Assembly (NCBI GenBank): GCA_965225935.1
Contig: CBDDCC010000024.1
Span: 186,001 to 250,000, forward strand
Reading direction: 5' to 3'
Source of the DNA: CALJXB01 sp965225935
Lineage (GTDB): Bacteria > Pseudomonadota > Alphaproteobacteria > Kiloniellales > JAKSDN01
DNA length: 64,000 nt
Shown here: positions 1 through 9,442 of the stretch, one piece after another
How positions within the stretch are numbered: the stretch's first letter is position 1
How the letters are laid out: every line of letters starts with the position of its first letter
The notes under the pieces: generated by a model
Seen by the model: the letters and a program-made list of their open reading frames with translations, nothing else
Databases searched by the model: none
What the model was told of the DNA's origin: nothing
Made by a program: the position numbers and the translations under genes

Positions 1-1047
1 TGTTGGTCTCGAAGGGAAGAAGCGACTCGTGCACACAAACGTTCGATCGTGATTCCAAATCGCTAGATATCCTTCGCTTGGTTGAGGTTCCACGTAGCCG
101 TCGAGCTGGACCACCAGCACTCTTAGTTCACACAGCCACCCTGATCCCAAGTACCGAAGAGCCGTTCGGTGTCGCCAGGCTCAGTCGCCGAGTATTTGCT
201 GTGGACGCTAGAGGCCCGATTCACGAAACCAACCTGGCCACGGATGAATTCCTATATCTTCGGTGAGGCCATACCAGTCCGTCTCACACGCTACGAAAGG
301 CAGTTCATGAACTTGAGCAGCCACTTTCGGACGTTCTGTGACGTGCAAGAAACTGCTCCCAGAAGCTTCGAACCTTGAAACGAAGGGTCAGCGATCGAGC
401 ACGGGAAAATTTTTCCCGATGCGCAGCCTGTTAGACTTCGGGCGAAGAGATCCGAAGAATTCCGGTGCCCGCGCTAGAAGGGCGCGTTGATCCTGGCTCA
501 CATTCATGGACCTCACTCAAAAGAATGAGAACTTGATGAAGACACGATTTGGTCGAGTTCAAGCACCACTCGCGACATTTCAAGGTGGGTTCGCTTCTAG
601 TCAAATAAGCTTCGCGTTCGATCAAAAATGACTGATCTTAAAGTGTCCGAATATACCGCTTGCGCAAGCGAATGCAGTGAGCTGGCGACGCGGTACTCGA
701 TCACTTGCTGTCACCATTCAGGGTGATGTCGTTCGGGGACCAGAACCGCATCTCGTCGACGGAAGCCCGGACCGTTCTTGTCTGCGATTGCGTCAGCCCG
801 AGAACGGCTCAAGAAGCTATCGTTGACGGTTTGGAAGTCACCAGCAGGTTGGGAGGAACAGGCGGAGTTGAGCGACATCCACGGACGGCGACGGCGCGCG
901 GCCTTTGGCATTTGCGATACATGCGTTCGGAGGAGAAGGGTCGATAGCGGTAGTTCGGCCGCAGATGGGAACTTCTCAATCCTACTGGAGAGCGGCGACG
1001 TTCCTCTGCGTTGGATCGAAGTTTAGCGCTACATGAAGAGGTCCGAC
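1..1047. other. Gene-poor left end, no supported gene
   Basis: About 1 kb without a recognisable gene. Short open frames on both strands have no plausible ribosome-binding site, no domain-like sequence and overlap one another. The only structured element noted is a palindrome at 402-418. The last part presumably holds the promoter of the AraC-family regulator that starts at 1048. The stretch could be decayed sequence. Confidence 0.6.
402..418. promoter_or_regulatory. Perfect AT-centred palindrome
   Basis: A 17-bp perfect inverted repeat with 8-bp arms (CGGGAAAA / TTTTCCCG) around one central T. It could be an operator for a dimeric regulator, but no gene starts within 600 bp, so any role is unproven. 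Confidence 0.3.
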
Positions 1048-2037
1048 ATGGCGAGCGAGTCTTCGGTCAGGCTTGGAGTTCTTGTCACTGAGAATGTTTC
1101 TCTGCTTTCCATTCTGCTGATCTACGAGCCGCTCCGCGCGGCAAATCGACTCAGCGGGAGGCAACTGTTTGACGTTCAGTTCCTTAGCGTCGATGGGGAA
1201 TCCACAACTTCTTCAAACAATTTTCCCATCCCGGTCAATGGTACCATCGCGGATGCTCGAGCCCTTGATGTCGTCGTGCTTGGAGCCAGCTACGAGCTGC
1301 CGCTCAAACATAAGGAGATCCTGTTCAATGTGATAAAGCGACACGCGCGGCATGGCGCAATGATTTGGGCCATTGACCACGGCGTAGCGTTCCTGGCGGA
1401 GGCGAAACTGATCGGTGAGCGCAAAGCGAGCGCGCATTGGGAGCAGATTCCATCGATTCTGGAACGTTGGCCAGACCTGAAGATCTCAGAGCAGCTCTAT
1501 GTTTGCGACGGTAAGCTGATGACGTGCGGCGGCCACACGGCGTCGCTCGACATGACGTTGTCCTATCTGGCTAACAATTTTGGGGAGTCCCTGGCGCGGG
1601 CGGTCGCTGACGAGATGCTGTGCTCAGGGCTGCGAAGTCCAGAGTCCCCGCAGCGGCATGTGAGCGTGTTCGAACCCTGGCGCGAACAGCCGGTCTTGCA
1701 GAAAGCGGTGGAAATCATGGAGGCGAACATTGAGGCGCCTTGGCCGATCGAGCAAGTATCGAGCGCAATCGGCGTATCTCGCCGCCAACTCGAGTACCTC
1801 ACGCAACGCCACTTGTCCAGAACGCCGCAGCAGCACTACCTGTCGATCCGTTTGCATCGCGCTCGTGAGCTACTCCTTTACAGTCGCATGAGCATCACTG
1901 AGGTCGCTATCGCCTGCGGTTTCAGATCGGTGTCGAGTTTCTCACGATGCTTTCATCGGGAACTCAACTGTACGCCGACGACCTACCGCACTCGCTTCCT
2001 TCATGAGTTCGCGCGCCCTTATGTAATGGTGGAGTAA
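1048..2037 (+). CDS. GlxA-family transcriptional regulator (DJ-1/PfpI + AraC HTH)
   Basis: A 329-residue regulator with an N-terminal DJ-1/PfpI-like amidotransferase fold (about residues 8-190, without visible enzymatic use) and a C-terminal AraC/XylS double HTH (about 215-320; VSSAIGVSRRQLEYLTQRHL, then FRSVSSFSRCFHREL). The ATG at 1048 is preferred over 1033 because GAAGAGG lies six bases before it. Relatives of this architecture (GbdR, CdhR) control choline, glycine betaine and carnitine catabolism. It stands upstream of a Rieske oxygenase with quaternary-amine signatures, so it is probably the local activator; that is inference. The inducer is unknown. Confidence 0.88.
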   Translation: MASESSVRLGVLVTENVSLLSILLIYEPLRAANRLSGRQLFDVQFLSVDGESTTSSNNFPIPVNGTIADARALDVVVLGASYELPLKHKEILFNVIKRHARHGAMIWAIDHGVAFLAEAKLIGERKASAHWEQIPSILERWPDLKISEQLYVCDGKLMTCGGHTASLDMTLSYLANNFGESLARAVADEMLCSGLRSPESPQRHVSVFEPWREQPVLQKAVEIMEANIEAPWPIEQVSSAIGVSRRQLEYLTQRHLSRTPQQHYLSIRLHRARELLLYSRMSITEVAIACGFRSVSSFSRCFHRELNCTPTTYRTRFLHEFARPYVMVE

Positions 2038-2498
2038 CCACCGTTCATCGACGCCGACAAACGTTGCGATGACCTCTGGAGAACCAAAAGACCGAAAAGC
2101 CGAGTCACGGTAGATGGCATACGAGAAGTCTCGAAATTGGCCCGGTTCGAAGTTATGAAGGCGTTCCTTGGCGAAGCACGCAAAGCGCGTCATGGACGTT
2201 CCGCTGATTTCGGCTCTGGAAGATCCCGGCGGATGTTATTGATCTTAGGCGATGCGTAGATCGGGAATTCGCAGAGGGGCAAGACGATTTCGTCCAGGGG
2301 CAAGAAGTGCAGCACAGGTCGTCCAAGAGTCCGATGGTGGAGATCTGCAAATAACTTCGATGCTTAACTGCAGGGGTGACATCGAGCGCGCTCACGGGCG
2401 CGAATTGTTACGCCCTGCCGAGGAACCGGTCCGAATCACTCCAGCTCCAGTTCACATAGTACAGAAGCACGCAAAGCCCAAACGGCAAGAGGCTTTTT
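2038..2498. other. Intergenic, 461 bp, with degenerate repeat
   Basis: No supported gene. Positions 2280-2328 resemble 4161-4209 (about 38 of 49 bases identical, same orientation), so the two gaps around the SDR-RidA pair share a decayed common segment of unknown origin. Confidence 0.4.
2280..2328 (+). repeat. Degenerate direct repeat, copy A (partner 4161-4209)
   Basis: Begins CAAGACG; contains TTCGTC and CAAGAAG shared with the second copy. About 78% identical by eye over 49 bp. Possibly remains of a mobile element that flanked the SDR and RidA genes. Confidence 0.35.
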
Positions 2499-3272
2499 AT
2501 GGTCAGCGACTTCCTCTCTGTTGAGAACAAGACAGTTATAGTGACGGGAGCGGGACGAGGATTGGGAAGAGCGATTGCTTTCGGGCTCTCCCGTCTCGGT
2601 GCGAACGTAATTGTCGCGGGACGCACGGCAGGCGACGTAGAAGTCGTCGCGCGGGAAATCGAACGCTTCGGCGGTGAGGCCCATCCGAAACAATTTGATG
2701 CTACCAAAGCAGGCGCTTCCGAGGAGCTCGTCCGATCCGCCGTAGCGTGGAAGGATACTGTGCATGGCGCGATTATCAGTCATGGCATTTCGCTGCACGA
2801 AGAAGCGACAAGAACGTCCACCGATGAGTTCCGCGACGTAGTGGAAACCAATTTGGTCAGTTGCTTCGACTGCTCTCGGTCGGTTGGGTGCCAGTTAATT
2901 CAGCAGAGGACTGGAGGGTCGATCGTCCTGATTTCTTCCAACGGAAGCATCGTGGCGTACAACGGTTTGGCCGCCTACGGGGCTTCCAAGGGCGGTGTGG
3001 ATCAGCTTTGCCGTCAATTGGCCGCGGAGTGGGCGCCGAACAAGGTCCGGGTCAATGCGATCGCTCCCGGTTACATGAACTCATTCATGCGGGGTACGGA
3101 GCACAAGTACGGTGACGAAAAGTTCAGGAAGGCAATATCAGACCGGATACCCATGAGGCGGTGGGGCGAGCCTGAAGATTTGGTGGGCGCGGCTGCATTC
3201 CTGCTATCCGACTCGTCGTCTTACGTGACGGGCCAATACATAGCCATAGATGGAGGCTATAGCATTGTTTGA
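2499..3272 (+). CDS. SDR-family NAD(P)-dependent oxidoreductase
   Basis: A 257-residue classical short-chain dehydrogenase/reductase. It has the TGAGRGLG nucleotide-binding loop near residue 16, a serine in VLISSNGS, the catalytic YGASK tetrad part around residue 157, and the usual C-terminal DGGYS. The NNAG motif is replaced by ISHG, a mild deviation. Length is typical of the 3-oxoacyl-ACP reductase/alcohol dehydrogenase group. It lies between the GlxA-type regulator and a RidA gene in the same orientation as the oxygenase genes, so it may oxidise or reduce an intermediate of that pathway. The substrate cannot be read from sequence. Confidence 0.88.
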   Translation: MVSDFLSVENKTVIVTGAGRGLGRAIAFGLSRLGANVIVAGRTAGDVEVVAREIERFGGEAHPKQFDATKAGASEELVRSAVAWKDTVHGAIISHGISLHEEATRTSTDEFRDVVETNLVSCFDCSRSVGCQLIQQRTGGSIVLISSNGSIVAYNGLAAYGASKGGVDQLCRQLAAEWAPNKVRVNAIAPGYMNSFMRGTEHKYGDEKFRKAISDRIPMRRWGEPEDLVGAAAFLLSDSSSYVTGQYIAIDGGYSIV

Positions 3273-3458
3273 CTGACACTATGGCGTCATCGCCGATGAA
3301 ATCGGATCGAAGTGAGCCTTGTGAAAAGGACCGAACTTTGCTTCCGAAGTCCTCTTCTCGTCGCGAAGCATAGTTGCACTGCTTCAGCCAAAGACGTCGA
3401 AACTCCTCGTCTTGGCTCACTCAATGTCAACCTCGTGGAAGTCTGCAGGAGTGAATAC

Positions 3459-3803
3459 ATGGCGATAAAGAGACTCAACCCAAGTGCCCGCCTAAGTCAG
3501 GCCGTCGTCTACAACGACACGGTCTATCTCGCCGGGCAAGCTGGCGACCCGAGCGGCGATATTGAAGAACAAACTCGCGAGGCGCTGGCAAAGGTCGAAG
3601 AGTTGTTATCGCAATGTGGCTCCGGCAAATCCAAGATCCTGCAAGTGACGATCTGGCTCGCCCAAATGTCCGACTTCGATGCCATGAACCGAGTTTACGA
3701 CGCTTGGATCGACCCGGAGCACCCCCCGACGCGAGCGTGCGGTGAATCGGCTCTGGCTAAGACAGACTTTCTGTTTGAGATCATTGTCGTTGCCGCAAGG
3801 TGA
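3459..3803 (+). CDS. RidA/YjgF family protein
   Basis: A 114-residue RidA-superfamily protein (SQAVVYNDTVYLAGQAG, later a PPTRACGESALA segment). RidA members hydrolyse enamine/imine intermediates released by PLP or flavin enzymes. ATG 3459 is chosen because an AGGAG lies eight bases upstream and the family fold begins here; a longer upstream frame to 3312 lacks family similarity. The canonical RidA arginine may be the R in PPTRA. The neighbouring flavin demethylase could produce iminium species, which would explain its place here; that is inference. Confidence 0.85.
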   Translation: MAIKRLNPSARLSQAVVYNDTVYLAGQAGDPSGDIEEQTREALAKVEELLSQCGSGKSKILQVTIWLAQMSDFDAMNRVYDAWIDPEHPPTRACGESALAKTDFLFEIIVVAAR

Positions 3804-4160
3804 TGACGTGGCTGGCGCTCGGACCTTGTCGTTCGTTTCCCAACTCAAGACAGAGCATGACTATCGTGCGTGCTCACCCGTTCGTTCGGCCAATGCAATG
3901 AAACGAGAACCTCGTCAACTTTGACCTTGGTTTCACCCGGTGAACGACGCCCGCCGAGCGATTCAAACACCGGATCCTTCAAATCGGACACCCTGTTGGC
4001 GGATAGACCCAAGCCTATCAAGAGCAAGGGCGTTCATCTGGCGCATTGACCATCCCTCCGGAGAATCGGGCGGTGCGCCCAAAGAAGACATCCGCTGGGA
4101 TGGGTTCAGATTCCATCGATGAATTGCGGTGTCAGTGCCGAGCGCTGGTTCGCATTGTAA

Positions 4161-4209
4161 CAAGACGCCTTCGTCGACGGACAAGAAGAGCGCCACAGCT
4201 CATCCAATA
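4161..4209 (+). repeat. Degenerate direct repeat, copy B (partner 2280-2328)
   Basis: Begins CAAGACG, like copy A, and shares the CAAGAAG and CACAG blocks. About 78% identical by eye. Confidence 0.35.
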
Positions 4210-4227
4210 TTGAATCAGAGAATCCGA

Positions 4228-4267
4228 CGGGACTGTCGAGAGGTGAACGGGACTGTCGTGAGGTGAA
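4228..4267 (+). repeat. 20-bp tandem duplication
   Basis: Two adjacent 20-bp units beginning CGGGACTGTCG and ending GAGGTGAA, differing at one base (A versus T at unit position 12). Possibly a duplicated regulator site or replication slippage. Confidence 0.6.
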
Positions 4268-4569
4268 TAGAAGCAGGGTTTCGATCGGCGTGGCGAAACC
4301 CAAGATGGGACCACTATGGCGCAGTCAGTAAAAGCGGTGGATTTGGCCCTCGTGGTCCACGGCCATCATGGCAGCCCGTCTACGGGGTTACGTGCTACAC
4401 GGCGCGCGCAAGGGCAAAGTGAGAAAGGTTTGGACCCAGGATGTCCCACCCGAGGTGGAGGCTCACTCAACTGCGTCGGGAGGGCTGTCGACCTCTCACA
4501 CAGTCAGGGCTGTGAAGCTGCGTTTGTGCCGCCATCGATGCTGGAATGCGAGCAGTAGAGGCATTGACG

Positions 4570-5802
4570 ATGTCATTAGAAGGCTCGAAATCAGACGCTC
4601 GTAAGCAACTGGAGGCATACAAGGACGGGCAAACGTTGCCCCGGTATTTCTTTGTTGATCGCGATCTGTTCGAACTCGAAAGAGAGCATGTGATCCTCGG
4701 CAAGTGGATCCTCGGATGTGTGGAGTCCGAGATTCCCAGGAGCGGCGACTATGTGACGCTTGAAGTGGCTGGCGAGTCGATCATTGTCGTTCGAGACAAG
4801 GCGGATCAGGTTCGGGCGTTCTTCAACGTTTGTCGTCATCGTGGATCGCGAATTTGCCTAAAGGAGAGCGGACACCTTCAAGCGTTCACCTGTCCGTACC
4901 ATGCTTGGACATACGACCTGACCGGCAAACTGGTCCATCACCGCGACATGCCCGACTGGTTCGCCCCTGGCGATCATGGTCTTTACCCTTGTCGTGTTCA
5001 GACTTTTGAGGGCCTTGTTTTCGTAAACCTGTCAGACGCGGATGTGCCGGACTTCGACGTACTTCGAAACGAGCTGAAGCCCTATTTCGTAGCCCATGGT
5101 ACAGCACGTTCACGCGTTGCCACTCGGAAGACGTACGATATAGAGGCGAACTGGAAGCTTGTCATAGAAAACGTTCACGAATGTCTCCACTGCGTACCCG
5201 CTCACAAGACATTCACGAAGATTCATCCCCATGCGAAGCTTGCGACGATACCGTCGCTTGGCCTTGACCGAGACATGATGGCTTGGTCCGCGAGAGCTCG
5301 CGCAATGGGGAACTTCGTCGGTCACTTCAACGCGGAAGACACGTTACCCGATCAACCCTTTCGCGCCCACCGTCGGCCACTCCGAGAGGGCTACAAGACG
5401 CACACGCCGGACGGGGAGCCGGCAGCTCCCTTGATGGGGACCTTCAAATCTTATGACGGGGGCCATACCGGGATCGTGATCGAGCCGTTCTTCTTGATGT
5501 TCGCGGCGAATGACCATGCTGTCTTGATGTCGATCCTGCCGCTGAAAGTGTGCAAGACCCGCATTGTGCTCACTTGGCCTGTGGATCGTGACGCCCGGGA
5601 CGACGAGATCGATCTCGATCGCATTACCGCCATTTGGGACCTAACAACTAAGGAAGATGTGCGCATTGTCACAAACAATCAGTTGGGCGTCAGTTCGTAT
5701 CGATTCACCCCGGGACCCTATCACCCTAAGGAAGAACCGGCACGAAACGCAATTCGTTGGTATGTCCGACAGCTCCGAGCAACGCTGGGTCAGCCAAGCT
5801 AG
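4570..5802 (+). CDS. Rieske non-heme iron oxygenase, quaternary-ammonium type
   Basis: A 410-residue oxygenase alpha subunit. The Rieske 2Fe-2S ligands are visible as C88-x-H90 and C108-x2-H111 (CRHRG, CPYHAW). The mononuclear iron site lies in ENVHECLHCVPAH with H207 and H212; an Asp in the KED segment near residue 363 may be the third ligand. E204 and the ECxHC pattern match oxygenases of glycine betaine, carnitine and stachydrine, where a glutamate bridges the two metal sites. The start at 4570 has AGAGG eight bases upstream; 4546 is an alternative. No reductase partner is encoded nearby. It probably demethylates or cleaves an N-methylated substrate together with the next gene. Confidence 0.9.
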   Translation: MSLEGSKSDARKQLEAYKDGQTLPRYFFVDRDLFELEREHVILGKWILGCVESEIPRSGDYVTLEVAGESIIVVRDKADQVRAFFNVCRHRGSRICLKESGHLQAFTCPYHAWTYDLTGKLVHHRDMPDWFAPGDHGLYPCRVQTFEGLVFVNLSDADVPDFDVLRNELKPYFVAHGTARSRVATRKTYDIEANWKLVIENVHECLHCVPAHKTFTKIHPHAKLATIPSLGLDRDMMAWSARARAMGNFVGHFNAEDTLPDQPFRAHRRPLREGYKTHTPDGEPAAPLMGTFKSYDGGHTGIVIEPFFLMFAANDHAVLMSILPLKVCKTRIVLTWPVDRDARDDEIDLDRITAIWDLTTKEDVRIVTNNQLGVSSYRFTPGPYHPKEEPARNAIRWYVRQLRATLGQPS

Positions 5803-5861
5803 CTCGCGCCACAGAACGCAGAAAATGAATTTCGCAGATTTCCTCTGTCAGGTTTGATTCG

Positions 5862-7817
5862 ATGGCTTCGTTCCCGCAACTATTCCAACCGATTGAGTTA
5901 GGCAGGACCACTGTCAGGAACCGAATTTTCAATCCGCCCCATGGCACGTCGCTGGGTCGAAACGGCCGGGTCACTGACGAACTGATTGCCTATCATGAGA
6001 CCCGTGCCAAGGGTGGTGTCGGACTAATTGTTCTGGAAGGGATCACGGTCCACTCAAGCTACGGTTTCAGTGACGCCTTTCTCTACGCAGGTGACGATGC
6101 CGTCATTCCCGGCCTTTCCGAGTTGCATCGAGCGTGCCGGGATCAAGGGGTCCCGGTGTTTGGGCAACTGTTTCATGCTGGCCGCGCAGTACGTGCAAGC
6201 CACGATGGCTCACGACCACGTAGTTATTCGGCATCCGCTGTGCCCGACGAGCGCTACAGGATCGTGCCCATTGCCATGCCGACATCGATGGTGTGGGAAG
6301 TCATTGAAGCTTACCATGGGGCCGCGCGCCGATTGGCGGAAGCTGGTCTCGACGGTGTCGAGATTCTCGCCAGCATGGGGTATCTGGTAGCGCAGTTTCT
6401 CAGTCCACATACGAATTTGCGGTCCGACGAATTCGGCGGCGATTTAGCAGGGCGTTTCAAGCTTCTTCGCGAAATCCTGGTCGGGGCACGACACGCCATT
6501 GGTCGCGACAAGACGCTTGGGGTTCGCTTGACGTTGTCGGAGATGACGGAGAACGCCATATCGCCGGGCGACATGTTGGCTTTCTGCAAGATGATCGATG
6601 CGGAAGACCTGGTTGATTATTACTCAGTGATTTCCGGATCTTCCGCCTCTCCCGAGGGTTGGGTTCACGTCTTTCCACCCATGGCGATCGAGCCGGGCTA
6701 TGTCGCGAGCGATTCGAGCGCGTTGAAACAGGTTGTCTCTAAACCTGTTCTGGTGGCCGGAAGGATCAATCAACCGCAGTTGGCCGAACAGATCTTGACC
6801 AAGGGCCACGCTGATATGGTCGGCATGGTAAGGGCGCTGATCGCCGATGCCGAGTTTCCGGCAAAGGCGCGCGACGGTCGGGCCGACGATATTCGAGCTT
6901 GCATAGCCTGCAATCAGGCCTGCGTTGGTCACCGCCTAGCCAACCATGCGATTTCGTGTATTCAGAACCCGGTGACCGGCCGCGAACGCGAACTTGGCCA
7001 GACGGATCCTGCACGCTTTCCCCGCAAGGTGATGGTCGTCGGTGGAGGTCCGGCCGGAATGAAGGCGGCCGTACTTGCAGCGTCCCGTGGTCACGACGTG
7101 ACCCTGTATGAGCGCAACCGGCATCTCGGCGGCCAAGCCGCTTTGGCGCAAATGCTGCCCGGACGTTCGGAGTTCGGCGGCGTAATCACCAATCTTGCGA
7201 GGGAGCTGGAGCGGTCTGGCGTGGCCGTCGTGAAGAACCGCGAGATCGGGCCGGCCGACGTATCGGAAATCAATCCTGATGTGGTTGTAATTGCTACGGG
7301 CGCAAAGCCCTGCCTACCGAACCTGGAGCTTGAGGGTGCGCATGTCCTCGACTCCTGGTCTGTGGCTGCTGGGAATGCCAATGTTGGAACGCGTGTTGTC
7401 ATTGCCGACTGGGCGTGTGACTGGTCTGGTCTGGGGCTTGCCGAGAAACTTGCGCGCGACGGTTGTCATGTCCGATTAATGGTCGGCGGCACTGTTGCTG
7501 GGGAGTTGATCCCGGGGGTTGTCCGCGATCACTGGATTGGCGTGCTGCACCGGCTTGGTGTTGAGATCGTGCCCTATGCCCGGTTTTGCGGGGCAGATAG
7601 CGACACCGCCTACTTTCAGCATATGACAGGGGGCGACCCGATCATTTGCGATGGCGTTGACACTATAGTGACCTGCTATGCGCCGGCCTCCGAGACCTCA
7701 CTTGTCGAAGCGCTTGATGACTTTCCCGACCAGATCCTGACGATTGGCGATGCCGCTGCCCCGCGCACCGTCGAGGAGGCGATCCTGGAAGGTTTCAGGG
7801 CAGGCATTCGGATTTGA
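5862..7817 (+). CDS. NADH:flavin oxidoreductase/demethylase (FMN, 4Fe-4S, FAD)
   Basis: A 651-residue protein of the 2,4-dienoyl-CoA reductase/trimethylamine dehydrogenase family. An Old-Yellow-Enzyme-type FMN barrel fills residues 1-335. A 4Fe-4S site follows with C347-x2-C350-x3-C354-x11-C366. Then comes an FAD/NAD-binding half starting at VVGGGPAG near residue 391. StcD-type N-methylproline demethylases and dimethylamine-type dehydrogenases share this layout. It follows the Rieske gene by 60 bp in the same direction. A two-step oxidative demethylation (Rieske first, flavoprotein second), as in stachydrine catabolism, is a reasonable model. A dienoyl-CoA reductase is the alternative; no beta-oxidation genes are adjacent. 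Confidence 0.88.
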   Translation: MASFPQLFQPIELGRTTVRNRIFNPPHGTSLGRNGRVTDELIAYHETRAKGGVGLIVLEGITVHSSYGFSDAFLYAGDDAVIPGLSELHRACRDQGVPVFGQLFHAGRAVRASHDGSRPRSYSASAVPDERYRIVPIAMPTSMVWEVIEAYHGAARRLAEAGLDGVEILASMGYLVAQFLSPHTNLRSDEFGGDLAGRFKLLREILVGARHAIGRDKTLGVRLTLSEMTENAISPGDMLAFCKMIDAEDLVDYYSVISGSSASPEGWVHVFPPMAIEPGYVASDSSALKQVVSKPVLVAGRINQPQLAEQILTKGHADMVGMVRALIADAEFPAKARDGRADDIRACIACNQACVGHRLANHAISCIQNPVTGRERELGQTDPARFPRKVMVVGGGPAGMKAAVLAASRGHDVTLYERNRHLGGQAALAQMLPGRSEFGGVITNLARELERSGVAVVKNREIGPADVSEINPDVVVIATGAKPCLPNLELEGAHVLDSWSVAAGNANVGTRVVIADWACDWSGLGLAEKLARDGCHVRLMVGGTVAGELIPGVVRDHWIGVLHRLGVEIVPYARFCGADSDTAYFQHMTGGDPIICDGVDTIVTCYAPASETSLVEALDDFPDQILTIGDAAAPRTVEEAILEGFRAGIRI

Positions 7818-8096
7818 GGGAAGGCACCATGGCCACCACCTTAGTCGCCATATTTTCTAGGTGCGATCCGGCCGCCCGCCTCGGCGACCCGAGCCATTCA
7901 TCGGCACCGTTCCTCTTGGTACGATTCGTTATGCGGGTCGGAGCTGGTCTGAGCGCATTCATCTGCTGGCGCGAACGACCGGGGCGCTCATGCAGCGATC
8001 TCGTCGCGCGGGCGTCCTTCACGTCTTTGCTAACCCTGCCAGCTGCGGGGCCTCCACTTAGCCAGCTGAGCATTGGGTAAGAGAAGGCAATTCGTG
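7818..8096. other. Intergenic, 279 bp
   Basis: Two overlapping short plus-strand frames (from 7814 and 7861) exist but neither shows a recognisable domain or a convincing ribosome-binding site. Nothing else seen. Confidence 0.4.
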
Positions 8097-8990
8097 ATGT
8101 TCGCCCCGCCGCCGCTTATTGAAGCCGAGATTTTCGGCCAACTACCCACCCGATATAGCAACGTGGGCCGAACCTCCGGTTGGCTCCAGCTGCAACTGCG
8201 CGGCGCCGCGATGGGCTCGTTCCTGGAAGGGCCCAGTTTCGATCGGGACGGAAATCTCTACGTTGTCGACATTCCCTACGGACGCATCTTCAGGATAACG
8301 CAGGAAGGTGAGTTCTCACTTGCGCTCGAATACGACGGAGAACCCAATGGTTTGAAGTTTCACAGCGACGGGCGGGCCTATGTCGCGGACCACAAGAATG
8401 GTCTCATGGTGTTCGACCCGCAGTCGTCCAAGATCGAGCCGATTTTGGATCGGCCGGTCCTAGAGCGCTTTAGGGGTCTTAACGACCTCACCTTTGCGAA
8501 GAACGGCGATCTCTACTTCACCGACCAGGGACAATCTGGCCTCCAGGACCCGTCCGGTCGCCTTTATCGGCTGAAGCCGGACGGGAATTTGGAATGCCTG
8601 TTGGACAACGTGCCAAGTCCGAACGGGTTGGTGATGGACGCGGATCAGGGATCGCTCCTGCTTGCGGTGACAAGGGCGAACAGTGTCTGGCGCGTTCCCC
8701 TACTTCTCGACGGACAGATTTCGAAGGTTGGCGTTTTTGTAAACCTTTCTGGTGGATTTGGGCCAGACGGTCTAGCCATGGATCAAGATGGCAACCTGGC
8801 AGTCTGTCATCCCGGAATGGGCGTTGTGTGGATGTTCAAGAGCACCGGTGAGCCACTCTACCGAATACAGTCCTGCCGGGGTCTTCTTGTCACGAACTGC
8901 GTATTCGGCGACCCGGACCAGCGATCCTTGTACATCACGGAAGCGGAAACCGGGTCGATCTTGGTAGCAAGGGTCCCCCCATCCAGCTGA
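8097..8990 (+). CDS. SMP-30/gluconolactonase/LRE family protein
   Basis: A 297-residue six-bladed beta-propeller of the SMP-30/gluconolaconase/LRE-like family. The repeating blade signatures are visible: FDRDGNLYVVDIPYGRIFRI, PNGLKFHSDGRAYVADHKNG, LNDLTFAKNGDLYFTDQG and PNGLVMDADQG. The conserved N and D residues that bind the catalytic divalent cation fall in these blades. Members hydrolyse sugar or other lactones. The start at 8097 has AGAAGG nine bases upstream; an upstream ATG at 8073 is less likely. No signal peptide is seen. It probably belongs to the preceding catabolic module. Confidence 0.85.
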   Translation: MFAPPPLIEAEIFGQLPTRYSNVGRTSGWLQLQLRGAAMGSFLEGPSFDRDGNLYVVDIPYGRIFRITQEGEFSLALEYDGEPNGLKFHSDGRAYVADHKNGLMVFDPQSSKIEPILDRPVLERFRGLNDLTFAKNGDLYFTDQGQSGLQDPSGRLYRLKPDGNLECLLDNVPSPNGLVMDADQGSLLLAVTRANSVWRVPLLLDGQISKVGVFVNLSGGFGPDGLAMDQDGNLAVCHPGMGVVWMFKSTGEPLYRIQSCRGLLVTNCVFGDPDQRSLYITEAETGSILVARVPPSS

Positions 8991-9442
8991 AGGATCGTGA
9001 GGATGTGCCTAAGCACCCCCAATCAATGCGTCCACTTGACGAGCCTGCATCTGTCACCAAGCCGGCCGCAATGGAGTCCGACATACAAGTGGAATATCCC
9101 AGAACTCGAGACAACGGTCGCTGCGGACCGAACCTCTATAGACTGGCTCGTATGACCAGCGAGGATCGTGTGCACTCGCCATTTACCTTCGGTCAACGGC
9201 AACCGACAGGCGGACGGTGGAGTCTGAGGGTCAATGCTGACGCAGTAGCTAAGAGAGACTCGCTAGTCTGGCGGGGCCCAAACGGTGTCGAAGGTGATCG
9301 GGGCGGCAAGGAATGAGCTCTTCCGGCAACGGGTCAAGCCGCTCACGTCGGAAGAGGCAGCGTGGTGGCGAGGTCGTTTTGGCGACGTCTCAGACGCGCC
9401 GACTTCTAGGTCTATCTACCTCAAAAAAAGGGAGACTTTTCG
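8991..9442. other. Intergenic, about 450 bp
   Basis: No supported gene. A GTG-started frame at 9005-9316 has an irregular composition and no domain. The right end carries GGGAG before the ATG at 9443. The gap presumably holds the promoter of the binding-protein gene. Confidence 0.5.

Larger units (their letters stand above)
3804..4569. other. Intergenic, about 770 bp, with small repeats
   Basis: No gene is supported. The stretch contains the second copy of the degenerate repeat (4161-4209) and a 20-bp tandem duplication at 4228-4267. The overlapping short frames between 4316 and 4604 have no recognisable domain. The promoter of the Rieske-flavoprotein pair should lie at the right end. Confidence 0.5.
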
